Assembly: GCF_030463565.1 (NCBI RefSeq) | Contig: NC_134643.1 | Coordinates: 17,311,606 to 17,375,605 of the forward strand | DNA length: 64,000 bases | DNA from: Pelecanus crispus | Lineage: Eukaryota > Chordata > Aves > Pelecaniformes > Pelecanidae | Direction of reading: 5' to 3' | In this document: in pieces, positions 9,501 through 21,179 of the stretch | Numbering within the stretch: the first letter of the stretch is position 1 | Layout of the letters: each line of letters opens with the position of its first letter | Translations under genes and position numbers: made by a program | Notes under the pieces: generated by a model | The model's input: only the letters and a program-made list of their open reading frames with translations | What the model was told of the DNA's origin: nothing | The model's database searches: none

Positions 9501-11274
9501 TCTCCTTTCCTGCTTTAATATGATTCTGCTCCTGAAAGATGCAAATAATTATTGTTTTAATTGTAGAAGTATAATCTTGAGTCATGGCTTGAATTTCTCG
9601 TCAATGGTATTGAGAATTTAGGACATGTTATGTTGCGTTATGTTACGTTATAATGGATCAAACCTTCAGGTAGTAAAGTCAATGTATCTCTGTTGAAGCC
9701 ACTTTGACTGATCCTGGTTTACTCAGGTAAGGATAGGACCACATTCTATCTTGGGGCTACCAAATACATTGAACATTCAGAAGGAAAGCTTTTAGGCATT
9801 TGACCTGTAATGCAACTTTTCATCAATTCATAATTTCTTAAAGCATTATAAGAAATCTTTGTCAATATATTAATTTCTCCTAATGTTCTTTGTCATGCTG
9901 CAACATATTAGCAAAGAAAACAAAGGAGCACGGTACAAGTTTCCACCTTTCGGGACTTTACACAATTATTGTGAACATTTTGTAAAAAAGGTAAGGAAAA
10001 TAGATTGTCATTACAAGTTTTATCGAGCTGCTGTTGCTTGTGCAATACAGAAGGCAGTTATACCTTAAACTACAGATCTAACTTATTAAACATAGTCTTA
10101 AATGAATTGCCTACAGCACATGGTGCATAAAATTGGAGCTCTGGGTCACTGCTGTGAGCAGGGTGCACATAGCTGCAGTCCTTGGGTCAGTAAGATTAGG
10201 ACTCTTTTTTGAGAGTCAGAAATACAGAGTATCCCCTTGGCATTACTTTTTTTTACATTACTGCTTAAACTTATAACACACTTTCTAAACATATGCATGT
10301 AACATTTACCCTTGCAGTGGGTAGAAGCCCCAGTAATGGATAGTTTTTCTGACAGATAATTAACAGCAGCAGAAAGCAGCAGGATGATTTGCTATTTGCT
10401 AAGTGAGTGCAATACTCCTACATGCTGCTTTTTCTTACAGACAGGATAGTATCATAGACAGGCATTTTAGGACAAAGTCAGGGTTGGTTTTTTTTCTTCA
10501 GACTGAAGCTCTCCCTTCCCCCTGCTTTACACAGGCAACGTTCAGAAACCTCATTTTTCTGGGAAGACTTCCAGATGGGTAAGGCATTATTTTAGTTTGA
10601 TTCTGCAAAGAGTCAGGATGATTATAAAGCTGTGTTTAGCAAAGCTACTTTCAAATGGCTGACAAAATCTGTGGGGTTTAAATTTCTAGTAGATAGGCAG
10701 ATGGCACAGCACCTAAAGAAACTTGAGTAATATCCTTTTTTTTTAACGTTACAATTCAGTTGGTCATTATTTTACTATTTCAGTGAATCTCAATAACTAT
10801 ACATCTTTTTCCCCAAATGGTAATCACTGCCATTCATGAGGGCGTGAGGAAAGGCCCAGGCGGGAGAGCCTCACCCAGCCCCAGTGTGTGGAGAGATGTT
10901 AGGCCCAAACATGACACCCTGCCCAGCATGGGCGGGCATCTGCACCTCCTCACAGTCTGGGTCAGGAGCAGACACCGCGGCCGTCACACCCGCCACGGCC
11001 TGCCGTTCTGTGAGGGGACACCAGGGCTGAAACACACACCATGGCGCTACTGGTGTGAGAAGAGACACCAGGGCCGCCACGGCTGCGCCTGCTCTGCGAG
11101 GGGGCACCGGGGCTGTCACGCCCGCCATGGCTGCGCCCGCTCTGCGAGGGGGCACCGGGGCCGTCACGCCCGCCATGGCTGCGCCCGCTCTGCGAGGGGA
11201 CACTGGCTCAGCATGGAGCCGTTCTGGCAGCCTTTGAAGAGTTTCACTCACCGGCTGCCGCCGACCCAGTTCAT
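6385..11274 (-). CDS. REDIC1: REDIC1 (C12orf40) 5' part, coding exons 1-4
   Basis: Four exons on the - strand join in frame to 345 nt (115 codons), each with GT/AG borders. The protein begins MNWVGGSR, continues SRIILKQERRKQK and EFFEKKKLKSKMKLLG, then LDLLNLYVVNQIS and HNIELPMSP. These match my recollection of the mammalian C12orf40/REDIC1 N-terminus closely. Mammalian REDIC1 is a meiosis-expressed protein needed to stabilise class I crossover intermediates; its loss causes male infertility. The basic, Lys/Arg-rich N-terminus is visible, but no named domain can be assigned. The mammalian protein is about 650 residues, so most of the gene lies left of this window. The gene is divergent from ABCD2, with about 10.6 kb between start codons. 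Confidence 0.9.
6531..7275 (-). other. REDIC1: REDIC1 intron 3
   Basis: 745 bases, AT-rich, bounded by donor GTGAGC and acceptor TTCATTGCAG on the - strand. Nothing else is recognised in it. Confidence 0.8.
7276..7411 (-). CDS. REDIC1: REDIC1 exon 3 (residues 22-67)
   Basis: 136 nt on the - strand, from acceptor AAATTTAG to donor GTGAGC. It encodes EFFEKKKLKSKMKLLGVSSP and then SLDLLNLYVVNQISTKKDNT, ending with the first base of a Glu codon. The Leu-rich stretch LDLLNLYVVNQ is the most conserved-looking part. Confidence 0.9.
8479..8555. repeat. Imperfect 17-bp inverted repeat
   Basis: CTAAATTACTAAATTAC (8479-8495) pairs with GTAATTCAGTAATTTAG (8539-8555) with one mismatch, around a 43-base AT-rich centre. 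It could be the remnant of a small inverted-repeat element or a simple AT-rich palindrome in REDIC1 intron 2. Confidence 0.7.
9258..9276. repeat. (CATT)n microsatellite, just under 5 units
   Basis: CATTCATTCATTCATTCAT in REDIC1 intron 2, about 215 bases downstream (in gene direction) of exon 2. Confidence 0.85.
9492..9531 (-). CDS. REDIC1: REDIC1 exon 2 (residues 8-21)
   Basis: A 40-nt microexon. On the - strand, acceptor TTTCAG is followed by G (completing CGG, Arg8), then SRIILKQERRKQK, then donor GTAAAC. Phase and sequence join exactly to exons 1 and 3. Confidence 0.88.
9532..11251 (-). other. REDIC1: REDIC1 intron 1
   Basis: About 1.7 kb. Its first 400 bases (in gene direction) are CpG island with the 48-bp tandem repeat; the rest is AT-rich, with a T run near 10,735-10,744. 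No further coding sequence is recognised. Confidence 0.8.
11081..11200. repeat. GC-rich 48-bp tandem repeat, about 2.5 copies
   Basis: The segment starting GGCTGCGCC(T/C)GCTCTGCGAG recurs at 11081, 11129 and 11177, an exact 48-bp period. The first two units are complete and the third diverges after about 25 bases. A degenerate relative (GCGCTACTGGTGTGAGAAG) lies just upstream near 11044. It sits in REDIC1 intron 1 directly after the exon 1 donor. Because 48 is a multiple of three it creates repetitive open frames on both strands, which are not evidence of a gene. Confidence 0.9.
11252..11274 (-). CDS. REDIC1: REDIC1 exon 1 coding part (residues 1-8)
   Basis: Reading the - strand, ATG at 11274 opens MNWVGGS plus CG of an Arg codon, then a consensus donor GTGAGT (11251-11246). 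The split codon is completed by G at the start of exon 2. A coding exon this short is missed by ORF scanning. It is identified by its exact N-terminal match, its donor and its position inside a CpG island. Confidence 0.88.
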
Positions 11275-11580
11275 TTTCTGCGGCTGAGGAAGGAGGGAGG
11301 GCTGCCGTGTGTGGTGCTGGGGATGGAGAGGGGAGGTGAAGGCCTGCCCAGGGAGAGTTTGCCGCCTCGCGGCAGGGCCACAGAAGGCCCTCCGGCCGGG
11401 CCTCCTCCTCCCTGGGGGCACCGAGGCAGGGGCTCTCCATGCCCCCAGGCTGCCCAGTGCTGGCGGAGAAGAGGGGGAGGGCGGTACAGGGGCGGACAGC
11501 AAAAGGAGAAGGACACGGAGAGCCAAGCGGGGCAGGCTGACGGGATGGAGCCCATGCTCTGGTTGCTGCCACCCTTCCTC

Positions 11581-14500
11581 TACCACTAGCATTTCCATAC
11601 AGGCTGCTGCCAGAAGCCATTACCCTTTTGCAAGGGAGCCTCTTGCTGTCCCAAGTGAATCAAATTCACATTTATTGGAGTGGGTTACACAGCTGTTGAC
11701 ATTTTGTCTTTCAGGCCCAGCCAGACACTGCTACAATCACCATAATTTTTAGGGCAAGAGAGAAGCACCTTCCTCCCCACCCTGCTCTTCCTCAGAGATT
11801 TTAGGGGCAACGGGGGAATCAATGAGCATTTTCTGCTGGTAGGCGTCGTTGCCCTTGGAGGTGCCTGACGAGCTTTTGCGTGTAAATAGTGGCAAACCCT
11901 CAAGGAGGGACGCAGAGCTGCGGGTGCTCCCTGTGCTCCCAGGGCATCTCCGCAGCTCCCCTCGCTCCCTTCCCTGTGACTCACTGCCATTGTTTCAGCA
12001 AGTGAAGGCACCTGTTTACAAAACATCCATTAAAATTCTATATAAATCTTCTCCTGCAGAGTTTTCTTACTGAGTTATCTTTAGCCTAACATTTTTCAGG
12101 GTACCAATGCTCAAATGTCATTAGTACAACAATGTGGAGAGTGCTCAGAGCAGATATTAGGAGCCTAATATTAAAAATGACACAATTTTTTTTTTTTCTA
12201 ATGCTTTTAATTTTGCTGGGGTGTTTATAGAATCCACAGCTAAAAGATTATGAAAGTGAGAAGATCTGATTCTCTAAACCATCACCAATTACACTGAATA
12301 AACTTATTGGACAGAGTGTTTTATTGTTGAGATATCCCCGGTATTTCTGATTAGTATGCATAATTGTTTATTGTAACAACACTAGATTAAAATCTTCATA
12401 GTAAAATCTATATTTTAAGTGTGTGTGACTCTACAGCTAATATGACAGATGACAGACTGAAACATTATTTAACATATTTTATCTCTTGAAATAATCCTTT
12501 CTACTTTGTTTGCATTTCCATCTAGTGTAAATGTTTAACTTGTTAATACTATGTCTAAAAGGCAGTTTCAGGCGTGACATAATCCAATGCCTTCTACTTT
12601 TGTTTTTCTAACATAGTACTGGTATTTTCTGTACCACCCTTACTCACTCTTCCATGGCATTATCTGGATTTAAAGGAGAAGACTGGACTTTTCTTTGTGT
12701 TTGATTTATTGAATCTGGTAGATAGCAGTAGCTCATAGAATCCAGAAAAAGTGACGTGGCAGTTTCAGTCAATTATTTTTCAATATAAGAAAACTTCCAC
12801 TCCTCAAATTATTTTCTGCAGATAAAGCTAAAATACTTTTCAAATGGTCATAAAATAAAGAATCAGTTCTTTCTTCACCAAAGGCAAAGTAAACAGTGAA
12901 ATAAGACCTGGGATGCATATGACTCTAGATTTCCAGTGTCTAAATATTGCACCTTGACTGCCAACACTTCGAAATAATTGATTTGAATTTTTGAGTGTTG
13001 CCATACTTTTAAAGAATTACAGGACATTATTATTAATTTTTAAAAGGTCACGAGAATGAGTTTCATGGAGCTGAGTTGCTTCTCTGGGAAGTGAAGTAAA
13101 TATAGAACAAGGAGACTTCCTCCATGCATCAGAAACTGAAGTTTAAAGAAGAAAGCCTTGAAGTTTTCCCTTTTTTGTAACTTTTTAACAGCCACTCTTC
13201 AGAATAACTACATCTCATGTTCCTTTGTTAAGAAAGTCTTATACAGGATCTTCTTCAGAACAGCTTTCCAAATGTTGCTGAAGTAACTGTTGCAGCTGTA
13301 GTCCTTCAGCACGTGAGTTTTCCCCTCTGACATGCTGCTTCATTATTAGATCAGCTCTAGATATAAGTGACGCAGCAAAGCAGTTCAAACAGTGTACTAT
13401 CTATCTGATGTAAGACCGCGTTTCTTCATGAAGGCTGGTGTTGAAACATTGACCGTGCAACTTCTGGCACCCAGCTTTGGCTAAGTCCCCACAGAATTCC
13501 TATATAATGAAATAAGAGAGAGGGGAGTCTTCTGACAGGTGACTCGGAGCGCCTTACTTGGACTCCTACTCTGTGTCCCAGCACCCAGAGAGAAAGCAGC
13601 GAGGTTAGAGAACTGAAACTGCATGAAGGGAAAGCGTGTGCTGCTGTCTGCAGCATTATTGTACCCTGAAGATTTGAACAGCCTTCTTTCCCTAAGCAGG
13701 ACAGCCTTTCCCTTGAGCGAACCAACACTGCTTATGTAAAATCTTATACTCACTGGAGACAGTGAGAGAGAAGATGCGTTTCCAAGTAATTTCTTAGAAC
13801 TGACTGCACATGGTTCTCATGTTTCTTAATGAATCTTCCACTTCCCAGCAAGTGTCCTCATCTAATGCTTATAACAAAGGAAGAGATTACTAAACAGATG
13901 AATGTAGAGTAAAAAAAAAAGCCCTGGGATTTTCACAGTTGGGTTTAAATATTTTACAACATTACCAAATTTCTTTGGTGTTAATTTTGGTGTTTAAGAT
14001 ATTTTAGCTTTGATTTTTGCCCAAAATGTTTGATCTTGATATCTAGCATTAGGTAACTAAGTCCATCTATAGATAACTATGTAAAAGATGCAGAGTAACT
14101 GAAATGCTTTTGAATCCTCTATCCAGGGTGGGAATTTCTGGTACTTTTAAATGCCAGGGTACACTTAGGTGCCTAAATATTAACCTAATTATCTAATGTT
14201 AGGAATGCATGACTGAAAAAAATTTAGTCTCTTCCAAGTGAAAGCTTTTGTTTGGCAAACCCAGTGCTTAAACTTTGTTTACACAGTTGCATGGTCTTCT
14301 CCCAGTCAATGCTCCTCTGGCCGTTACCCTCCTTGAGAGACCAGCTTATGGAGAAATAAAGTAATACTGTCCTTGTGGTGTTATACTAACCTGGTTGGTG
14401 GTTTTGCCCTAAAAGAGTTCTTGTTAAAAGATTGCTGTGATATTGCAAAGTTGTGATAGAGTCTGAGGAGGTTTAAAACGGAAGACAAAACTTGTTTTAA

Positions 14501-15279
14501 AAACAAAGTTTCCCCTTTAAAAAGTAGTTCCTCTTGAAAGCAGAACTCTTTCAATTAATTTAATGAAAAGTCCTTCCCCCATTCACCTTTAAAAGGCAGA
14601 GGCCTTTTTTTAATTTACCCTAAGGGCATTCGTTCAAAAAATTCTAGAAATTGCAGAAAGCCCAAGGATTTTTATATTTTACCACAAACCACTAATCTCC
14701 AGCCAAACATCTAAAGAAAAACACAGTGGGCTTCCTTATGTTCATGTACAAATATCAGCATTAGATTAGAAAAATGACAGTAAAATGCTGTACGAGATGA
14801 GTAGCATTCATTTGGTATGAAACCCCAGTTCAAATACCTACAACATAGACATGTATTGAAATCAATGACTACCCAGCCATTCAACAGAAGATCAGTTTTG
14901 GCCCTGCTGTACTGGAAACAGTGCAACAAGAGACGACTTCTTCCGGGTGTTTCTCCTGATACACGCTCCTTACTGAGATGGATTCACTACAGTACGTTTG
15001 AAGGAGTTAGGAGTGAGCATAAATGGAAAGGGGTGATGCCATTAGTCCAAAGGCTATATAGTAGAGAGGCTAAATAGCTTCCAAACATAGCAAACCAGCC
15101 ACCTCAGAGAGAAGCACATTATCTACATGGATTGAAATTCAAAGCCCAGTTGGGAATAACATAGGATTGGATCTACATGTCAAACCACCAGCCAGGACAG
15201 TACCACTGACAACATTATATTGACACATTGCTATATGAAGCAGATGCCATTCTTAGGTGGTATTATTTAGATGGACTTA
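11581..15279. other. Intergenic, REDIC1 side
   Basis: No gene recognised. It is moderately GC-rich to about 12,000, then AT-rich. ORFs at 11685-12026 (-) and 13426-13753 (-) lack recognisable content. The left part may include REDIC1 upstream control sequence. Confidence 0.5.
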
Positions 15280-16830
15280 CTTTTCACAGGAGGAGCTCTC
15301 AAGACGAAGTGCCGTCCTTGGCTTGATGCAGAACAATGCACAAGTTCTGGTTCAGAATCTCACACTGGAATCCCCACTTCACAAAAACAGTATTTCTACA
15401 AAGAGCAACAAAGACCAAAGAATCCTCTATAGTTGTGCTAAACTCCAGTAAGGGAACAATGCGAGGCTTGTTAAAAACAAATTAGGAGAGGGAGCTAAAA
15501 GAATTAAATCCTTACATGTGGCTAGGACAAAGCTGAAGGATACCAGACTTGAAGCAAAGAGACAGTCTGAACCATAGCAAAAAGCTACACTGCATTCAAA
15601 AGAAGATCACAGAAAGGAACATGAACTTTGATAAACATAAAAATACAATTAGATAGGTCAAAAAGGATTTGGGAAACAACTAGGCAAAGGAACCAAACCA
15701 CTAAATCATTCTTCTTACACATCAACCAGGAGCAAAAGGCTACTGGAAAGTCTATAGGTCCAGCTGATGACCAAGGTACAATATGAGTGCTCAGAGGAGA
15801 CGTGGATGTTACAGCAAAGGTAAGTTAGGTTTTTTTGCATCAGTATTCATTGATGAGGAAGCTGGGGAGAACTGTATGCAGGAATCCTTTCTGGGGAACT
15901 CAGCAGAGGATCTGTCCAAAGTGAAAATAACAGTAGATGAGGTCAAAATGATCTTACCAAGACAGAATGAACACTAGCATAGCACCAAGACTAAACGGTA
16001 TTCACTGAAGAGTTCTTTAATGCAGCAGTGTGGAAAGGACCACTTAAAACTTCCTTGGTTTTGCAGACTAGAGGGTAGCAAATGTGACACAATTAAAAAA
16101 AAAAAAACAAAAAGAAAGGTTCTGTAGCAATCCAGAAAGCCTACTTCTGTAGCACAAAAAATAGCAGGAACTATAATATAGGCCAGCACGTGAAGAGTCA
16201 GCATAGCTTCTGTAGATGGACGTGCCGCCTCAGAAGTAGAAAAGAGTGCTGTAGTCTTGACGGATTTAATTAAGGCTGTTGACAACATCTGTTACTGAAG
16301 ATTTTAAGGAAACTAAGAAGCCATGAAGTAAAAGGGAAGTTCCTGACATTGGCTAAAATACAAGAGAGAGTAGAGAGAATATTTAGTTTTTGCATCCATG
16401 CACTCAGAGGCTGGGGGCTGATACAGAGTAGAGGCTGACAAACTCATGACGGGTATGGGAAGGTTGCGGGGGGGGGGGGGGGGGGGCAGGGAGGAGAGGG
16501 GGCCAGAGAGAGAGAGACCGCTCCCTTGTTAAATGCCTCCTCCAGAACAGGCATGGGTGGCCACAAAGCGGAGCTTGTGGGAGCCAGGGCCAAAGCAAGC
16601 AGAAAGGAGTGGTTCTTCACGTATGGGACGGTGGATCTGAGGAACGGCTTGCCAAAGGATGTTACTATTTATGTAAGAGTTTACATGATTTCAAGAGAGA
16701 CTGGACAAAGACTTGTAAGAGTGGAATACGTCACAGCAAAACCTTTCAGTCTCATGAAATTGTCACAGCTGAAAATGGCCAGAGGCTGGGAGCGTATAGA
16801 ACTACAGCAGGGAAGGTAATAGCATTGTAT
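15280..16830 (+). mobile_element. Ancient, heavily decayed CR1/L2-like LINE
   Basis: Recognisable scraps of a non-LTR reverse-transcriptase gene occur in order on the + strand with many stops and shifts. About 15825-15870 reads FFASVFIDEEAGEN, the common motif ahead of the RT domain. About 16150-16290 reads like the palm region (QHSFCRWTCR, then VVLTDLIKAVDNI). About 16615-16660 reads FFTYGTVDLRNGLPKDV, as in the 3' end of such elements. Neither end is sharp. A 19-base G run interrupts it at 16468-16486. It appears far older than the other CR1 copies here. Confidence 0.65.
16468..16486. repeat. Poly-G run of 19 bases
   Basis: An uninterrupted run of G inside the decayed LINE, followed by purine-rich GGGAGGAGAGGG. 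It is a likely length-variable site and can form a G-quadruplex; assembled lengths of such runs are unreliable. Confidence 0.9.
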
Positions 16831-19800
16831 GTAACTGTAATTCTTATTCTTCCTTGCGTACCTTCTTAAGAGCTATTGTCAGAGACAGAATAGTGTGCTG
16901 GTGGAACACTGGCCTGAACTAGTTTGGTTATTCTTAATATTTAGAAATCTCCCAAATAAAAGTTAATTAATAGATTGCAATAAATTATCTTTTTGTTGAC
17001 ATACCTACCAGCTGCAACCCCTCAAATTCTCGAGGCATGACAAAAGGATGGCAGCAGATCTTGTGTTTGGGGTGCATGAGTAGGATATAGATTATTTTTG
17101 TGGATTTATTCCTGCCTGCACTTTTGCAGAGTAGAGCACTGGCTTTGCTGCAGGCAGTGCCAATATAACCATTGCTAATTGATACCACCTACATGATTTT
17201 ACCACTTATCCCTGTACTACTGCACTTGGCATGCAGCTTAAGTGTTTACAATGCACTCGAGCAAAGGATTAATAAAGAAATGTTAGCATTTTCTTCAGAT
17301 GATGTGAGAGCAGAAACCCTTACAGATTTAAAGCAAAAACTGAAAAACATAACATATTTGAGACTTCTGAAGGCATAAAATAGACACATGCTTCCCATAA
17401 TTATATTTTTCTGGAATTGCTGGGTTCAGCTGAGTTTTCTGTATGACAAGAAATAAATTTAACAAGAGAAATATGTCTTAAAAATCCAGATATGAAAGTT
17501 TTTAAGTATTAAAGCCTAAATATGAAAAAGTATAATCCTTTGTCTGAGATCGTTAGTCAGCAGTTCACTGTGGTCAGAGCAGCTGACACTGACCTTCTCT
17601 ATCCTTGGCCTTTTCCCTCTCCCTCTCTCTCTATAAAGGGAAAACAATTTGTTTACACTTCTTTCTAGAGCCGTATTCTGTCTAGAACCACGCTGTTCTC
17701 CAAACTGTGTGTGATCGGTCTGCTATTGACTGTACTGTCAGCCAGACTACTCAAATGCCTTACAGATAAATTCTCATAACCTACAAGACATGCAGGATTT
17801 AAATTTACAGAAGACAGAATAAGGGGAAGAGGACTACTGGTGCAGAAGCACCGCCCATTTACACCATCTCTGTGGTACCTACACTCTGGAGTTGAACAAC
17901 AGAGAGGGACCTTCCCATTTCCCCTCTCCTCTCTACCCTCTCACCACAACACACCTCTGCCCAGTCCGGGTACCACACAGCCTCGTTAGGACCAAAGCAG
18001 CTGGAACCAACTGCTGGGTAGGATCAGGCCGGTCTCACCACAGTGACACTTCTTCAACCAGCTTCCACATCTGCCGCCTTAAAACTGAAGCTTCTTGCTT
18101 GGCTTAGATCTGCAGACCCTAAACAAATTACAGTGTGTGGCGATTCTACTGAGGTGTATGCTTATAGCCAATAGCTTCTCTAAACCAGGCAGAGTAAGAA
18201 GACAGTTTTGCTGCTATGAATTTGAAATCAAAGGCCAGATAACTTATCGCCCTTTCCTGATGAAAAGGTCCAATTTCTAATTGGTTTGCCTTGATGTTGC
18301 AAACTAATTCTGAGGGTGTATTTCTGCACTTATGTAAGCAATTACATTACAGTCAACAGAAACTTTGGAAGTACTTCAGAGTAAGGTATTTACTTGAATA
18401 AGGGCTTGTACGATCGTCCTCTGCTGAATTTGCCTCAAATGGAGGCCTACTATTCCCACACCAGTATGTAAACATACAGCTCAGAATTAAAGAAAAAAAA
18501 TCAAATTCCTAGCTCACCATGTTACACTGCATCATATTTTAGAAATTACTCAGAGTTCAGTATTAGTATGTAATTGAAAACAACAGGCACTGTGTGGATT
18601 CATATTTTACGTATTTCACATATACCTCATCCACATATAAACAATTAATGTACCTCATCCACATATAAACAGTTACATACTTTATGCATGATATACATGT
18701 ATTTAAATGTTAAACATCCCAAACAGCAGTGACACAAAAGGCATAATTTATCTCTGTTTTTCAGTACCTTTATTTTTTATTTTGTATGTCTTCATGGCAC
18801 AGTGTATGGCACTCTGTAAGCAGTGAGGAAATTCTAGTTTTCTGCGAGGGCTGATGTTACAGCCTTTGGACTCTGTGTTAGGAGCATATAAGGCATCAGG
18901 TAAGCAGCCTTTTGCTTCAAAACCTGCACGTTTTATCTTTTCAAACATTAAATCAAAAGGTTTTAAAAAATGATTGACTAAGGCTCACTGATACCTCTTA
19001 ACATAACAACCTGCATGTTCCAATTCTGCTATCTCCACAGCAGTCACAAAGCTGCGCAAGGATGAAGTGCTGGAGTGGGAGCCACTGGGCATAAATTGGA
19101 GAAAAAAGGGGCACTGGTGTTGCCATGATTACACTCAAGTTCCTACATGTTCAAATATTCATGGAGTTTAGTCAGCCTGATATTCATTGTCTCTGTTTCT
19201 GCTTCGTGGTTCTATCCAAGCACAAATCATTTCTACAGACAGTGATCCTGTTACTTCAGCCAGCAGAGAAGCACTGTTTGGATAATGGACCATTTTATTT
19301 TTGTAGTTGGGAGCAGAATTAAGGCATTCTGTTCTGCTAGAATATTGACTTAAAATAGTGAAAGATTACTTCAGAATATTAAATAATTATAAAAATAGGA
19401 TAAGCTCCTCTTACTCTTCCTCCTCAGTTATTGGTTCTTATATTCAGAAAATGCACAGAAATTATTTTAATGTGTTTGACAAAAACTAACCATATGACTT
19501 AAAACCAATCACTTGGCACTAAAAAGAAAAACCCTGGTTCTCCTTACGCGAGGATAAACCCCAAAATATTCTGCTTCTCATATCAACATTGCCCCTCCAC
19601 CCCACAGCCTAAGTTACTTGAACTTATTTGATTGCACTTATCTTCAAAAGTTTATTAAAATAAAGTCAGTATTGTGGAGATAACAGAGCACTGAACACTA
19701 GACCAATATTACTGTAGCTTTGGTAAATATTTTTCCAGTAATATTGAGAAATTTTATTATGACTAAATGTAGTAAAATTGCTGCCTTTACCACTAAAAAA

Positions 19801-21179
19801 AAAATCTACCACCTAAGGCCATGCTCCACAATGAGGAGTTTGTGCACAGATAACAGACTGTAGCAGAGCAAAACTCTCAAGCAAGAACAGAAGAAAGGGT
19901 GTATTTAAAACAACAGTTTAGGCTTTTCTCCATACTTTCAAAGGAATAAAATAGATTGCTTTTATTGACTAAAACACAGCATAGTCACATTTGCTTTACT
20001 TAAACGTTCCCACAGATCTGACTGTGGGGTGTATGCCTGCGCTTATCACCAAGTCACCAAAAGCGTCAGCCCTCCAGGATCTTGCGAAGTGAAAGGTCAG
20101 CAGACACGCAGAACCGAAACAGAGCTGTGAACTTTCCCTTTGGTAAGAAAATGCTAGGGTAATGGAATATTGCAAATAACTGTGGTTTGGCAAAATCTAA
20201 GAGTATGCTGTGACACACACAAGCCAGAATGGGAAGCATCCAACTGGAGATGATGATTAAAAAATAACGAACCCTAAGCGAAGCAATTTCTTAGCCAGCG
20301 CATCTTGTGTCTTTGTGCGCTGAAAAAACTTTGTTTTGCTGACAAAATGATCTGCAGTGAAACCAGGCCTACTCAGTAACTTAAAGTTAGCTGTACTGCT
20401 CTAGCTCAGATTTTGACATTTTCCTAACTTTGAGTTGTGTATTTAAAAAAAACCAGAAACCAACCAACTAGAAGGACCTCTATCCAGATCTCTATCCTGT
20501 CCCCACTGGCAGGAAGTCTAATAAACTCCAAGATTAACCTCACATCTTCTCTACATAACTCTCCAGCAGCCCACTGCGGACACAATTTGTGCAACCTCCT
20601 AGGAAGAAGTGAGTAATAGATCCTACTTGGGCTGGTCTTGGCTTACTGGGCTTTTTGGATGGGCTTTTTGGAAGGCACCTGGATATTTTGGTAAGTGGTG
20701 CCTGATTTTTGAAAGCAAAACGCTCCCTCTCTCAAGCCAAAGTACTATTTCTTCATCCTGAAGCTTGTGTCGCTAGCTAAACATCATCACTGCGCTCTGT
20801 GCAAAGACTGCTTTGTAACAGTAGCGTGGCTTAACTCTGCACATGCCAAGTTACAGCGAGGCAGGGGCCTCGCTCGCCGTTTGCAGGGGACTCCCCGGCT
20901 CCCCTGTAAATGCCCAATAACACATTTTTCAAACCTGCCTTTCCACACACATCCTAAACTAATGCTTCATCATGTTCCAGCTGATGCCGTTACCTTATCG
21001 CTTCGTTTTCAAAGCGTGAAAGGACCCAAAGTGTTTAAGTAGCCTGATCCTCCCCTTGTAATTTCAAATACAATACCTCTTCCAAACAAGTGAAGCAGTA
21101 GGAATTAGGAAGAGTGAAAAACAGAGCGGCAAGACACCCGGCTTTACTGTCAGCTCCTTCGGGCGAATTTCGCCGGGTT
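16831..21179. other. Intergenic, ABCD2 side
   Basis: No gene recognised. Contains the 28-bp duplication at 18623-18678 and short A/T runs. GC content rises from about 20,850 towards the ABCD2 island. Distal control elements of either gene could lie here, but none can be named. Confidence 0.5.
18623..18678. repeat. 28-bp tandem duplication
   Basis: TACCTCATCCACATATAAAC is repeated with a 28-bp period, starting at 18623 and 18651, followed by slightly diverged spacers. It lies in intergenic AT-rich DNA. Confidence 0.85.

Larger units (their letters stand above)
10840..11580 (-). promoter_or_regulatory. REDIC1: REDIC1 CpG island, promoter region and start of intron 1
   Basis: A GC-rich, CpG-containing block in otherwise AT-rich DNA surrounds the REDIC1 start codon at 11274. 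The part from 11275 to about 11580 should hold the 5' leader and core promoter on the - strand. The part from 10840 to 11251 is the beginning of intron 1 and contains a 48-bp tandem repeat. No TATA box is evident at a useful distance. ORFs up to 249 codons on the - strand and 156 on the + strand cross the island but have no recognisable content. Confidence 0.65.

Noticed and set aside
10817..11620. ORFs of 156 (+) and 249 (-) codons in the REDIC1 CpG island
   Set aside because: They owe their length to GC-rich sequence and a 48-bp repeat divisible by three. The real REDIC1 start and donor lie inside them in their own frame.
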